A stretch of DNA of 64,000 bases from Alloiococcus sp035301245. GTDB taxonomy: Bacteria; Bacillota; Bacilli; Lactobacillales; Carnobacteriaceae_A. The DNA is taken from NCBI GenBank assembly GCA_035301245.1, contig DATGUS010000072.1, positions 62,001 to 126,000 of the forward strand, read 5' to 3'. The notes beneath the pieces are model-generated. The model worked only from the letters and a program-made list of their open reading frames with translations, was not told the DNA's origin and did not search any database. Both the position numbers and the translations under genes were made by a program. How positions within the stretch are numbered: position 1 is the first letter of the stretch; each line of letters starts with the position of its first letter. Below, one piece after another: positions 9,429 to 18,097 of the stretch.

Positions 9429-10379
9429 TCACTCTTCCATTCTTTGTTTCTCAGCAACTCTTAACTTGGCACTTCGTGAACGATTATTTTCTTCTAACTC
9501 TTCTTTACTGGCACTGATTGGTTTATTATTAATCAGCTTAAGAATTGGTAAGTCAAAGTCAGGAAGCACAGGTAAATTTCTAGGTAAATCAGGTGGAGTT
9601 GAATAATCTTTAAACGTATGTTTTACAATGCGGTCTTCTAGTGAATGAAATGAAATAACACTGATTCTTCCATGTAAATTAAGCAACTGGATTGATTGTT
9701 TTAAAGAATCTTCTAAAGCACCTAGCTCGTCATTTACAGCAATGCGAATTGCCTGAAATGTACGTTTAGCTGGATGTCCACCTTTACGTCTAGCTGGTGC
9801 CGGAATACCTTCTTTAATAAGATCAACTAAATCATGTGTCGTCTTAATCGGTTCCACTTCTCTCGCAGCTTCAATTTTTCTAACGATTTGTTTTGAAAAA
9901 CGTTCTTCTCCATATTTAAATAAAATAGCTACTAACTCGTTATAGGACCATTCATTAACAACTTCGTATGCTGTTAAACGTTGTTGTTTATTCATACGCA
10001 TATCTAGTGGGGCATTCTGATGATAACTGAATCCACGTTCTGCTTCGTCCAATTGAGGTGATGACACACCTAAGTCATATAAGATTCCGTCTACTCGTTC
10101 AACATCTCGGTTATTTAACTCTTCAGTAATATTACGGAAATTCGAATGAATTAATGTTAATTTCCCTGATTCAATGTCTTTTGATAATTTTTCTTTTACA
10201 TAATTAACGGCAGTTTCATCTTGGTCGAAAGAAAACAAACGACCTTTATCACTTAATTTTTCTAATATTAATGATGTGTGCCCTGCTCCGCCTAATGTCA
10301 TATCAACATATATGCCGTCTGGTTTAATATTTAGGCCATTAACGGTTTCATTTAGCAATACAGTATCGTGATTAAACAT
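9429..10379 (-). CDS. rsmH: 16S rRNA C1402 N4-methyltransferase RsmH (MraW)
   Basis: SAM-dependent methyltransferase modifying N4 of C1402 in the decoding centre of 16S rRNA. The 316-residue protein begins with HDTVLLNETVNGL, has the SAM motif DMTLGGAGHTSLIL, the LYDLGVSSPQLDEAERGFSY signature, and the AKRTFQAIRIAVNDEL and SVISFHSLEDRIVK motifs. All are family hallmarks. It lies 20 bases after mraZ and its stop touches ftsL, the usual dcw order. Confidence 0.97.
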   Translation of the reverse strand: MFNHDTVLLNETVNGLNIKPDGIYVDMTLGGAGHTSLILEKLSDKGRLFSFDQDETAVNYVKEKLSKDIESGKLTLIHSNFRNITEELNNRDVERVDGILYDLGVSSPQLDEAERGFSYHQNAPLDMRMNKQQRLTAYEVVNEWSYNELVAILFKYGEERFSKQIVRKIEAAREVEPIKTTHDLVDLIKEGIPAPARRKGGHPAKRTFQAIRIAVNDELGALEDSLKQSIQLLNLHGRISVISFHSLEDRIVKHTFKDYSTPPDLPRNLPVLPDFDLPILKLINNKPISASKEELEENNRSRSAKLRVAEKQRMEE

Positions 10380-10399
10380 CGTTATCCAAGACTCCTTTC

Positions 10400-10831
10400 T
10401 TAAAAGCCAAAGTCAATCATTTCTTCTGCTAGATCTTCGAATGATTCTTCAGCAGCCTCACTGATTTCTAACCAGCGTTCCTCACTCCAAATCTCGAATC
10501 GTTCTGAAACGCCAATTAAATAACAATCTTTTTCTAATTTAGCATAATTAACCAAAGTCTTTGGTAAATTAATACGCCCTTGTTTATCTAATGTGCATTC
10601 CACAGCACCAGAATAAAAAAAGCGCGTAAATTGTCTTGATTCACGTTTAGCTAGTGGTAAATTTTTCAATTTCTCTTCAAGCTCTTTCCAAGCTTCCATG
10701 GGGTAGCCAAATAAACAGCCATCTAACCCTCGAGTAACGATAAAAGAATCACCGAGTTGATCTCTAAATTTTGACGGCACGATTAAACGGCCTTTAGTAT
10801 CAATTTTATGTTGAAATTCGCCCATCAACAT
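10400..10831 (-). CDS. mraZ: Transcriptional regulator MraZ
   Basis: DNA-binding protein of the AbrB/SpoVT-like fold (double MraZ domain) that controls the division cluster it heads. The 143-residue product has two copies of the DxKGR-type loop: IDTKGRLIVPSKFR near the N terminus and LDKQGRINLPKTL near residue 80. The MLMGEF start resembles other MraZ N termini, with AAGGAG upstream. Repeated GTGG motifs lie in its own promoter region, consistent with autoregulation known in the family. Confidence 0.96.
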   Translation of the reverse strand: MLMGEFQHKIDTKGRLIVPSKFRDQLGDSFIVTRGLDGCLFGYPMEAWKELEEKLKNLPLAKRESRQFTRFFYSGAVECTLDKQGRINLPKTLVNYAKLEKDCYLIGVSERFEIWSEERWLEISEAAEESFEDLAEEMIDFGF

Positions 10832-10849
10832 CTTTATCGCACTCCTTCC

Positions 10850-10895
10850 CCACTTAATTATTCACATTTTACCACATCGCCCCACTTTCCTCCAC
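10850..10895 (-). promoter_or_regulatory. MraZ operator overlapping the mraZ promoter
   Basis: Minus-strand GTGG boxes occur at 10895-10892, 10885-10882 and 10875-10872, followed by GTGA at 10865-10862: an exact 10-bp period. Another GTGG lies at 10853-10850. MraZ is known to bind short direct repeats of this type with 10-bp phasing. An extended -10 (TGGTAAAAT, 10874-10866) lies inside the array, so binding would overlap RNA polymerase. There is no convincing -35; the TTGACA at 10907-10902 is too far from this -10. Confidence 0.7.
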
Positions 10896-10907
10896 AATTT
10901 ATGTCAA

Positions 10908-11206
10908 ATCTTTACAAAATAATCTTTTCTTAAGAAAAGCATCATTTTTCAATAAAAAACAGTTAAATTCAGCTAAGCTCATTCTAAAATGGTGTCAATT
11001 TGTCTAAATAAATCAAAAAATGTGGTGGGTGTTTTACTAGTTGGTTAGAGTTTAAGATAAGTGCAATGTCCTAGATGATTACTGATTTTTTGACTTATGA
11101 TTTAATAAATATGGCTATTTGCTCCAAAAATGAAATGAATCTAATGATCTTAGATAAATTGTGGATAAAATTGTTAATGATACAGATTTAAATAAATTTT
11201 TGACAA
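10908..11206. other. Non-coding gap upstream of mraZ operator
   Basis: Together with the operator and the DUF3397 terminator this makes a 451-base gene-free stretch. The only structure seen is a 16-nt perfect palindrome CTTTTCTTAAGAAAAG at 10924-10939. No credible ORF, RNA gene or repeat was recognised in the rest. Confidence 0.5.
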
Positions 11207-11251
11207 TAAAAAAGACTCGATGTTTTGACTTTTTAGTCAAAACATCGAGTC
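11207..11251 (-). terminator. Terminator after the DUF3397 gene
   Basis: A 17-bp perfect stem (11214-11230 with 11235-11251) and a four-base loop are followed on the minus strand by six T. It lies 32 bases after the stop of the DUF3397 gene and separates it from mraZ. Confidence 0.9.
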
Positions 11252-11282
11252 GATTAGTTAAATTATTCTATTTGATTTTAAT

Positions 11283-11657
11283 TTATATTAATACTGAAAC
11301 AATCGCAGCTAACCCTGCAACTACATACATAACGAAAGCAACAAGAAAGACAACACGCCACCAAATTCTAAAAAAACGTGAATAGATAATATCTTTATTT
11401 TTTCGTAAGTAATTAATTACCATCACTATACCGATAACTGCCATAATAAAACTTAAAAATACAATCCAAGTACGATTGAATGCTATTCGACTAAACCAAT
11501 GTATACCAAAGATTAAATATATATTTAATAAATCCGGTGTTTTAAACGGAGCATTCTGTATTCTTAATTGGTCATTAATTTTTTTATGAAAATAAATAAT
11601 CACAAATGGCACTATAAATAGTACAACAAGGGCAATAAAATATAAAAATGTTCCCAT
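11283..11657 (-). CDS. DUF3397 family membrane protein (YllA-like)
   Basis: A 124-residue integral membrane protein with four predicted spans, at roughly residues 3-22, 42-60, 64-83 and 100-122. Short basic loops (FHKKIND, RKNKD) separate them. No catalytic motif is visible. The topology, the size and the place between rpmF and mraZ match the DUF3397/YllA family of Firmicutes, whose function is unknown. It has its own terminator downstream and is separated from rpmF by another, so it may be expressed alone. Confidence 0.7.
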   Translation of the reverse strand: MGTFLYFIALVVLFIVPFVIIYFHKKINDQLRIQNAPFKTPDLLNIYLIFGIHWFSRIAFNRTWIVFLSFIMAVIGIVMVINYLRKNKDIIYSRFFRIWWRVVFLVAFVMYVVAGLAAIVSVLI

Positions 11658-11725
11658 ATATATCCTCTCAATCCTTTACTTATTTTTATTATTTTAACAT
11701 AAATATTTTTATACGAAAAATAAGC

Positions 11726-11756
11726 ACAAAAAAAGTAGCGATTAAAATCGCTACTT
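11726..11756 (-). terminator. Terminator after rpmF
   Basis: The minus strand has the 10-bp stem AAGTAGCGAT/ATCGCTACTT (11756-11747 with 11742-11733) and a four-base loop, then a run of seven T. It lies immediately after the rpmF stop. Confidence 0.9.
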
Positions 11757-11763
11757 CCTATTA

Positions 11764-11937
11764 TTATTTTTCTACGACTTCTTCCCCGCCGTAATATCCA
11801 CATTCTGAACAAACATGGTGACTACGTTTCATAGCTCCACAATTTGGACACTCACTCATGTTTGGAAGAATTAATTTTTTATGTGTACGACGTTTGTTTT
11901 TACGAGAAGTTGATGTACGTCTCTTTGGTACTGCCAT
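11764..11937 (-). CDS. rpmF: Ribosomal protein L32, zinc form
   Basis: Small basic protein of the 50S subunit. The start is the ATG at 11937 (MAVPKRRTS), with AAGGAGGTG upstream; the longer frame is not needed. After the basic N terminus come two Cys pairs, CPNCG and CSECG, forming a zinc ribbon. This is therefore the zinc-binding paralogue type, not the Cys-free form some Firmicutes express under zinc limitation. It lies downstream of yceD, a pairing widely conserved in bacteria. Confidence 0.97.
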   Translation of the reverse strand: MAVPKRRTSTSRKNKRRTHKKLILPNMSECPNCGAMKRSHHVCSECGYYGGEEVVEK

Positions 11938-11974
11938 TTTCCAATACACCTCCTTGAATAAAATATAATATCAT

Positions 11975-12526
11975 TTAATCTTCTGGAAATAGGTCTTTTA
12001 AAACAGAGAATGGTGAATTTTCTTTAGATAGCATGGTTCCAGACTCTTGATAGTGATCTTCAGTCATAACTTCCCAATCGTTTCCTTTTGGTAAATCTTC
12101 GTCTGAAGCTTCAGCATCAGTTAAAACTCGAGATGGGATAGCAAGTATTAAGCTATCTTCAAGCGGTTTTTTTATATCTAGTTCTTGCGTCTCTAATTCA
12201 ATTACAATATCATCTGTCTGTGACTCTTTACCTTCCGGAATATAGCCTGGTGCTAAATATGTTTCTTGTAGTTTAGCATTGCATTTAATGTCTACGGGTT
12301 CTAGTGATCTTGTAGAAGGTACCGTTAATGTTGTTGTTAATGTTGCATCAACAATAAACATATCTTCCCCTTCAACAATAATCCACCCATCAATATGAGT
12401 CGGAGAGGCACTCGTAATACGGTCGCTTCTCTTTTTTAATGATGACTCTAAGTCAACTTCACCTAATAAGCGGATGGGCTCATTATCTTGTTTACGTAGT
12501 TCATTTAATGCCCATTTGATTTTCAT
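11975..12526 (-). CDS. yceD: YceD/DUF177 family protein
   Basis: A 183-residue acidic protein of the DUF177/YceD family, linked in other organisms to 23S rRNA accumulation and almost always encoded next to rpmF, as here (gap 37 bases). The recognisable part is the central segment with VEGEDMFIVDATLTTTLTVPSTRSLEPVDIKC, matching the family's conserved region. The usual Cys of the central CxR-type motif appears here as PSTR. The C terminus (FSVLKDLFPED) is typical. No enzymatic motif is present. Confidence 0.88.
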   Translation of the reverse strand: MKIKWALNELRKQDNEPIRLLGEVDLESSLKKRSDRITSASPTHIDGWIIVEGEDMFIVDATLTTTLTVPSTRSLEPVDIKCNAKLQETYLAPGYIPEGKESQTDDIVIELETQELDIKKPLEDSLILAIPSRVLTDAEASDEDLPKGNDWEVMTEDHYQESGTMLSKENSPFSVLKDLFPED

Positions 12527-12581
12527 ATTATCACCTCTATGTCGATCGTATGTTTACAATATTCACAAGACATAGGCAACA

Positions 12582-13787
12582 TCATTCAGTATACTGATTG
12601 AAAGCCTTATTGTCAATAGTTTGGTACGGATTTCGGGTGAAATCTTGCTTTAAAATCTGCTCAGGGTTAATCAGTCGATATAGTTCCCCAGCTTTAATGT
12701 CTAATGCCAATTTATCTTGGTTATTTCTAGTTACATTAGCATATAATGGTATGTTCATTGAGGCCTTTGTATTGTTTAAATAAGTTTGTCCTTCTTGATT
12801 CATAGCCAGTAAACGAATATACGTTAGTCCGTTATCCATCTCTTCATCTATTTGACTAGAGGTCATATCTAGCAAAGTATACAATATTAATCGATTTATC
12901 TTATTGAATGTCAGGTGCTTACTTTTTATATGTCCAATAAACTTTTCGTAACTCGATGCATTTAGTATAGCTTTCTTAAATTTGACTTCTAAGCCCGGAT
13001 CCATTTCATAAATCTTCTTTAGTTCATCTTCCAAACTATTCCATACTTTATATTGAATAAATGGCCAGAAATCTCCTGGGCTTACTGGATATAACTCATT
13101 GATGGCTTCATTTACTGACTTAGGTACATACTGAGTGATCTTTTCTAAATGCATTATCCTTTTTCGAATTGCTGTTGCGCTAGCATATTGACTTTTATAA
13201 TTGACAATTTCGTCATGGTAATGAGCACTCTTCCTTTTGATCGGTAAAATGTTAAAGTTTAATCTATGCTTCAACATTTGTTTTGCGTAAGTAAATCCTA
13301 ACATATTGTTCGGCTCAGATAAATCCACTTGAAAACCTTTATTGTTTTTTTGTACGAATTGATCAACCACTTGGCTATAAGGTAGCTCTCTCTTTTGGTC
13401 AGTCCATTTACTTCTAAGCTCACTTTCATGATCAATAAACCACTCTGCTGCATTTTTATAATCAGACGCTGTTCCTGACTCCACTCCAAAGACCAAAGTA
13501 TCTATATTTAATTCATTCAAAAGTTTTGTTCCGCCCAATGCAAAGTAATCGGCAGCCTGAGTACTAAAAGCAGTTGGTAACTCAATGACCAAGTCCACGC
13601 CATTCTGTAATGCCCAATTTGCTCGAGTCCACTTATCAAACATGGCTGGCACACCACGCTGCAGAAAATTACCAGACATCGCTACAATCACTATATCTGA
13701 ATTGGTCTGTACTCTAGCCTGTTCAATTTGATACTTGTGACCGTTATGAAAAGGATTATATTCAGCAATGATTCCCACTGCTTTCAT
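12582..13787 (-). CDS. tmcAL: tRNA(Met) cytidine acetate ligase TmcAL
   Basis: Nucleotidyltransferase-fold enzyme that uses ATP and acetate to form N4-acetylcytidine at the wobble position of elongator tRNA-Met (the YlbM family of Bacillus). The N terminus GIIAEYNPFHNGHKYQIEQA carries the HxGH-type motif, followed by the MSGNFLQRGVPA signature. Length (about 401) is normal. Two ATGs are adjacent; AGGTG is only two bases from the first and five from the second, so I use 13787. It follows yqeM by 8 bases and precedes yceD. Confidence 0.93.
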   Translation of the reverse strand: MKAVGIIAEYNPFHNGHKYQIEQARVQTNSDIVIVAMSGNFLQRGVPAMFDKWTRANWALQNGVDLVIELPTAFSTQAADYFALGGTKLLNELNIDTLVFGVESGTASDYKNAAEWFIDHESELRSKWTDQKRELPYSQVVDQFVQKNNKGFQVDLSEPNNMLGFTYAKQMLKHRLNFNILPIKRKSAHYHDEIVNYKSQYASATAIRKRIMHLEKITQYVPKSVNEAINELYPVSPGDFWPFIQYKVWNSLEDELKKIYEMDPGLEVKFKKAILNASSYEKFIGHIKSKHLTFNKINRLILYTLLDMTSSQIDEEMDNGLTYIRLLAMNQEGQTYLNNTKASMNIPLYANVTRNNQDKLALDIKAGELYRLINPEQILKQDFTRNPYQTIDNKAFNQYTE

Positions 13788-13795
13788 CATCTCAC

Positions 13796-14521
13796 CTACT
13801 TTTGCGCTTTAAAAAACCATCGCTCTCCCTGTTCATTCCATTCATCAGTAAAATCACTGGTTAGTTCAATAGAATGAAACCCTACTTTTTTTAATTGATC
13901 GAGATACAGTTCAACTGGGTAAGTACGTTCTTTATGGGTTTCGTTAAACCGTTCATAACAGGATCCCGATCTTTTAACAAAAATACTTAAATCATGCTCA
14001 ACAGAGTGTGGTGCTTCACCAGGATAGCTATCCCAGATGAGTAAGCCATCTTCAGTCTCCGCATGAAATGATTCCGTTAGAAATGTTTTCATTTTATGTG
14101 TTGAATGCACATCAAATAAGAAAACTCCCCCATTATTTAAATGTTGGTATACCTCTTCAAATGTTTGTCTGACAATATCTAGATTTGGCAAATAACATAT
14201 AGAATCATTAAATGAAATCACATGATCATAAATTGGTAAATCAGACAAATCAGTCATATCACGCTCAATCAACATAAATTCAGTTTGAGTATTTTCCTTA
14301 TTTATTTGAGCAAGTGTAAGCATTTCACTTGAATTATCTAAGCCGGTCACTTGAAAACCCACTTCTGATAACCTACTCGCTAAACGCCCACTCCCACACC
14401 CGAGTTCTAAGACTGATTCATTTTGCGGGATATATTTCACTGTATAAGCCTGCCACTGATCATACAGTGAATCATCCATTAATTCATCATAAATTTTAGC
14501 GAATCTCTGATAGGGAATCAT
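13796..14521 (-). CDS. Class I SAM-dependent methyltransferase (YqeM-like)
   Basis: A 241-residue Rossmann-fold methyltransferase with SAM motif I VLELGCGSGRLASRL near residue 37, acidic motif II VTGLDNSSEML, and motif IV HVISFNDSICYL. The position directly after rsfS, with a 4-base ATGA overlap, matches yqeM of the Bacillus yqe cluster. The substrate is not evident from sequence; the cluster context (ribosome maturation factors) is suggestive only. Confidence 0.88.
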   Translation of the reverse strand: MIPYQRFAKIYDELMDDSLYDQWQAYTVKYIPQNESVLELGCGSGRLASRLSEVGFQVTGLDNSSEMLTLAQINKENTQTEFMLIERDMTDLSDLPIYDHVISFNDSICYLPNLDIVRQTFEEVYQHLNNGGVFLFDVHSTHKMKTFLTESFHAETEDGLLIWDSYPGEAPHSVEHDLSIFVKRSGSCYERFNETHKERTYPVELYLDQLKKVGFHSIELTSDFTDEWNEQGERWFFKAQK

Positions 14522-14880
14522 TCAACGATCCAATCTTGTATATCAATTGTGATGGCTTCGGTCCAAAGACTTTCTAATTTAAAGAAATCGCGTTCTTCTT
14601 GATTAAAGATATGAACAACAATGGAACCTAAGTCAATTAAAATCCACTTATTACTACCTTTACCTTCGATACGATTTATTTCATAACCATTCTTATTGGC
14701 TTCATCAACGACACTTTGTGCCAACGCTCCAATTTGTCGGCTGCTGCTACCATGTGTAATAACATTATAATCAGTCACAATTGAAATCTCAGACATATCT
14801 AATGCTACAATATCTTGTGCTCTTTTATCATCTAAAGCTTTTACAACTAATTCAAGTAATTTTTTTTCAGTATTTGACAA
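14518..14880 (-). CDS. rsfS: Ribosome silencing factor RsfS
   Basis: A 120-residue protein of the RsfS/Iojap family. It binds L14 on the 50S subunit and blocks subunit joining under starvation. The family core is intact: DIVALDMSEISIVTDYNVITHGSSSRQ, then WILIDLGSIVVHIFNQEERDFFKLESLW. Length is typical. It lies between yqeK and yqeM in the standard order nadD-yqeK-rsfS-yqeM. Confidence 0.96.
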   Translation of the reverse strand: MSNTEKKLLELVVKALDDKRAQDIVALDMSEISIVTDYNVITHGSSSRQIGALAQSVVDEANKNGYEINRIEGKGSNKWILIDLGSIVVHIFNQEERDFFKLESLWTEAITIDIQDWIVE

Positions 14881-14891
14881 GTTTATCCCTC

Positions 14892-15494
14892 CTAATAAGT
14901 TAAAGACTCATTATAAGTTTCAACGGCTTTTGGAAAAACTTTTTTATTATTATCTACTAAATTAATCAATGTTTTCTTAATAATATATGCCGTTGCTAAG
15001 TCTAGTGATTCTTTCGCTTTTTTGCGAGCTTTTTTTGCCTCTTTAAAATTGCGCTTCGGTTCAATATAATCTGCTACAAAAATAATTTTTTCAAGTTTGG
15101 ACATTTTTGTACGCCCAAATGTATGATAAAAAATTGCGTTTAATATATCCTCATCTTCAATATAAAATTCTTTCTTAGCAAGTATTGACCCAACAGGACC
15201 ATGCCAAATGCTATTGCCATAATCAAGCATGTCTAAATCTAAGTTTTGATTGATAATCGTATCCTTCATAAAACTATTCGATTTTTCTTTAGCATAATCA
15301 TGGAGTAGTGCAGCTATACTTGCTTTTTCAATATTTTCATCATATCTTGTTGCTAATTCAATGGCCGTCTCTTCCACTCTCAATACATGTGCATAGCGAG
15401 AGGGACTTAATTCGTCTTTAATGCGATTAACGATCATTTCTCTTGACGTATTCACAAATTCTTTTGAATACTCAATTGTTTTCTGACTTTTCAT
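14892..15494 (-). CDS. yqeK: HD-domain Ap4A hydrolase (YqeK-like)
   Basis: HD-superfamily metal-dependent phosphohydrolase; characterised YqeK enzymes split diadenosine tetraphosphate symmetrically. Metal ligands are visible in order: YAHVLRVEETA (His), ALLHDYAKE (His-Asp), IWHGPVGS (His) and a late VADYIEP (Asp). Length of 200 is normal. The ATG at 15494 lies 23 bases inside nadD, with AAGGA about ten bases upstream, so the pair is translationally coupled. Confidence 0.93.
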   Translation of the reverse strand: MKSQKTIEYSKEFVNTSREMIVNRIKDELSPSRYAHVLRVEETAIELATRYDENIEKASIAALLHDYAKEKSNSFMKDTIINQNLDLDMLDYGNSIWHGPVGSILAKKEFYIEDEDILNAIFYHTFGRTKMSKLEKIIFVADYIEPKRNFKEAKKARKKAKESLDLATAYIIKKTLINLVDNNKKVFPKAVETYNESLTY

Positions 15495-16128
15495 TCAAAT
15501 ACAATCCTTTTTGTTCAATGTAATTAATTACCGGATCGGGTGTTAAATATTTAATGGATAATCCTTCTTTAACACGTTGTCTTATATCACTTGAGCTTAA
15601 ATCAATATCCAATGTATCAATCCAAATAATTGAATAATCCGTCTCCGGCATATAACCAGGACGGTTTACACCGACAAATTTCACAAGTGTGACCAATTCT
15701 TCAATAGCTTTCCAGTTTGGTAAGTCCTCTATCATGTCTCCTCCAATAATGAAGAAGTAATCAGTATTTGGATTTGCTTCCTTTAATTGTTTAATCGTAT
15801 CTATCGTGTAAGTTTTTCCTCCGCGATTAACTTCAGTTAAATCTAATGCAAAATGCGGGTTGTCTTCAATAGCATAATCAAGCATATCCACACGGTACTC
15901 TGCATTGATCGTCGTTTTACCATTCGTATGACCTGGTTCTGAAGTTGGCATAAAATGAATAGCATCCAAACCTAATGTTTCATACACTTGTTCAGCAATA
16001 GCAAGATGACCAATATGTGGCGGATTAAATGTTCCCCCCATAATCCCTACTCTACGATAAGTTGAGTTAAATGGTTCTTCTTCAACCTTCGGGATTACAG
16101 TGACATTACTATTTACTTGTGTTTTCAT
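15472..16128 (-). CDS. nadD: Nicotinate-nucleotide adenylyltransferase NadD
   Basis: Transfers AMP from ATP to nicotinate mononucleotide in NAD synthesis. The 218-residue protein has MGGTFNPPHIGHLAIAEQ (the T/HxGH ATP site), the YFFIIGGDMIEDLPNW substrate loop, and the C-terminal SSSDIRQRVKEG motif (ISSTxIR type). The ATG at 16128 has GAGG nine bases before it; the GTG at 16143 would place that ribosome site inside the gene. nadK, the next step to NADP, is elsewhere in this window. Confidence 0.96.
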   Translation of the reverse strand: MKTQVNSNVTVIPKVEEEPFNSTYRRVGIMGGTFNPPHIGHLAIAEQVYETLGLDAIHFMPTSEPGHTNGKTTINAEYRVDMLDYAIEDNPHFALDLTEVNRGGKTYTIDTIKQLKEANPNTDYFFIIGGDMIEDLPNWKAIEELVTLVKFVGVNRPGYMPETDYSIIWIDTLDIDLSSSDIRQRVKEGLSIKYLTPDPVINYIEQKGLYLNEKSENN

Positions 16129-16129
16129 G

Positions 16130-16444
16130 TTACTTAACCTCACGTACTTGATCTGAAATTAAACGATTATTTTCATTTGACGATGATTTATATAATACGA
16201 GTACACTTCCAATCGATTGAATGACTTTAATTGTTGAATTTCCTTCAATATAATCAGCTACTTCTTTATTAGACATCATCGTATTTTGTAACAATTGAAT
16301 TTTAATTAATTCTCTTTTTTCAATCGCATCATGAATTTCATTTAAAACTGTTTCATTGATACCATTTTTTCCAATTTGAAAGATTGGATCAACAGTATGT
16401 CCTTTTTTCTTTAAAAATTTAACTTGTTTTTTATTTAATGACAT
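16130..16444 (-). CDS. yhbY: YhbY/CRM-domain RNA-binding protein
   Basis: A 104-residue single CRM-domain protein, a family found on pre-50S particles. The core KKKGHTVDPIFQIGKNGINETVLNEIHDAIEKRELIKI carries the GxxG-like loop (QIGKNG) typical of CRM proteins. It lies between yqeH and nadD as yqeI does in Bacillus; aroE, which intervenes there, is missing here. It probably helps 50S assembly together with the neighbouring GTPase. Confidence 0.93.
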   Translation of the reverse strand: MSLNKKQVKFLKKKGHTVDPIFQIGKNGINETVLNEIHDAIEKRELIKIQLLQNTMMSNKEVADYIEGNSTIKVIQSIGSVLVLYKSSSNENNRLISDQVREVK

Positions 16445-16461
16445 ATTCTAGCCTCCATGAT

Positions 16462-17574
16462 TTAAATTAGTGCTTTTCGAATAAAAATATCGATACCTTT
16501 TGGTGCATATGCAGTGACTTCAATATCTGAACTATTCACCTTTACCCAACCTAACCCTGAGTAAACAATATCAGAAGGTTCTTTTATCTTAAATACAGAT
16601 TTTTTCATTGCTGTAATCTCTTGGGTAGGTTTAAACGGTGGAGTCAATAATTTACCGACTTGTGTCTGATAGAGATGATCCGCTTTATCATGCTTCGTTC
16701 GGTGAATATTTAATTCAGTAGAAGTATATGCTACAAAGGATACTTTTTCTTTTCCTTTTGAGTAATCAAATCGTGCTAACCCTCCAAAAAATAATGTTTG
16801 TTTAGGATTCAACTGATAGTTTCTTGGTTTAATTTCTTTTTGTGGTGTCACAATTTTGAGTTCTTTTTCATTAAGTAAATGAACTAGTTGACCTTTTTGA
16901 AAAATACCTGGTGTGTCAACTAAAACATTTCCATCATCGATTGGAATTTCAATTTTTCCTAAAGTGGTTCCTGGGAAGTAAGAAGTTGTGATTAAGTTTT
17001 TCGTCTGTGTAGATAGGTTGATAATTTGGTTAATTAAGGTGGATTTACCAACATTTGTTGTCCCTACAATATACACATCACGACCACCACGATATTTTTC
17101 AATCTTTTTTAACAACTGTTCAACTGATTGGGCATCAATCGCACTGATTAACTCAATTTCCACTGGTCTTAAACCGAGTTCATGAACACGTTCGGTCAAC
17201 CATTGACGTAATTTGGGTCTTTTTAGTGATTTTGGTAAAACATCTTCCTTATTACCAACGATCATTACAGGGTTGTTCCCAGCGAAACGTTCGATCCCAG
17301 GAATAATACTTCCGTTAAAATCAAAGATATCAATGACATTAATAATTAAAGCATCTTTTTCACTGATTTCATTTAACATATCTAAAAAATCATCACTCGT
17401 TAATTCCACATCAGCGACTTCATTATAATGTCTTAACCTGAAACATCTTTTGCAGTATAGTTCATCACTATCTCTATTTTCAAGAGCAGATGATGGTACA
17501 TAACCGGATTGGCTAGGTTTATCTGTTTGGATGGCTGCACCACAGCCTATGCAGTAAAGATCTAATTTAGTCAT
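16462..17574 (-). CDS. yqeH: Circularly permuted ribosome-biogenesis GTPase YqeH
   Basis: GTPase needed for 30S maturation in Firmicutes. The 370-residue protein starts with a zinc finger (CIGCG, then CKRCFRL near residue 40). The GTPase motifs are permuted: G4 VGNKEDVL and G5 ISAIDAQ come before G1 GTTNVGKST (about residue 172) and G3 VDTPGIF. A C-terminal RNA-binding region follows. Its start overlaps yqeG by 8 bases. Motif order and zinc finger make the assignment firm. Confidence 0.96.
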   Translation of the reverse strand: MTKLDLYCIGCGAAIQTDKPSQSGYVPSSALENRDSDELYCKRCFRLRHYNEVADVELTSDDFLDMLNEISEKDALIINVIDIFDFNGSIIPGIERFAGNNPVMIVGNKEDVLPKSLKRPKLRQWLTERVHELGLRPVEIELISAIDAQSVEQLLKKIEKYRGGRDVYIVGTTNVGKSTLINQIINLSTQTKNLITTSYFPGTTLGKIEIPIDDGNVLVDTPGIFQKGQLVHLLNEKELKIVTPQKEIKPRNYQLNPKQTLFFGGLARFDYSKGKEKVSFVAYTSTELNIHRTKHDKADHLYQTQVGKLLTPPFKPTQEITAMKKSVFKIKEPSDIVYSGLGWVKVNSSDIEVTAYAPKGIDIFIRKALI

Positions 17575-18097
17575 CTAACGAATTACTCCATTTCATTTTA
17601 GGATCATGTTTGACAATATATTTTAATATCTTGTATTCGATCAAACGGTTAAATTTTGTATTCCAAGCATCTGAATCTAGGATAGGTTTTACTAAAACAC
17701 TATCAATTTTAAAACGGTTGGCACCGATAATATCTGTAATCACTTGGTCGCCTACCATAATAATTTTATCCTTTTCACTGTTCACTGAATCAAATGCTTT
17801 TTTAAATCCTTTGCGTCTCGGTTTATAAGCAGATGGGACATGAGTGATGTCTAGGGCTTTCAATGCTTCAGTCACTCGTTTAGGCGTATTGTTTGATAAG
17901 ACAACCACCTCAATACCGTTATCATCCAAATTTTTAATCCACTCAATAACTTCCTCTGTAGCATGTGGATGGTCCCAAGCAATTAATGTGTTATCTAAAT
18001 CTGTAAAAACAACTTCCTTGCCAAAACGCTTTAGATCTTCTACTTTAATATCATAAATGGATTCCACTATAAAAGTTGGTTTAAAAATATTTAACAT
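17567..18097 (-). CDS. yqeG: YqeG family HAD phosphatase
   Basis: A 176-residue HAD-superfamily (IIIA) phosphatase. Motif I is VVFTDLDNTLIAWD, with the nucleophile and acid/base aspartates. Motif II is VVLSNN, and motif III/IV is KPRRKGFKKAF...IIMVGDQVITDI. The fold and its invariable pairing with yqeH identify it; the substrate is unknown, although related mitochondrial enzymes act on phosphatidylglycerophosphate. It overlaps the genes on both sides by a few bases. Confidence 0.92.
   Translation of the reverse strand: MLNIFKPTFIVESIYDIKVEDLKRFGKEVVFTDLDNTLIAWDHPHATEEVIEWIKNLDDNGIEVVVLSNNTPKRVTEALKALDITHVPSAYKPRRKGFKKAFDSVNSEKDKIIMVGDQVITDIIGANRFKIDSVLVKPILDSDAWNTKFNRLIEYKILKYIVKHDPKMKWSNSLDD

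Noticed and set aside
10902..10907. TTGACA upstream of mraZ as its -35
   Set aside because: The hexamer 17 bases downstream is TGGGGC; the usable extended -10 is 30 bases away, too far for a sigma-A promoter.
10924..10939. Palindrome CTTTTCTTAAGAAAAG as a terminator
   Set aside because: There is no loop or T run and no gene ends nearby; it may be an operator, but there is nothing to support it.
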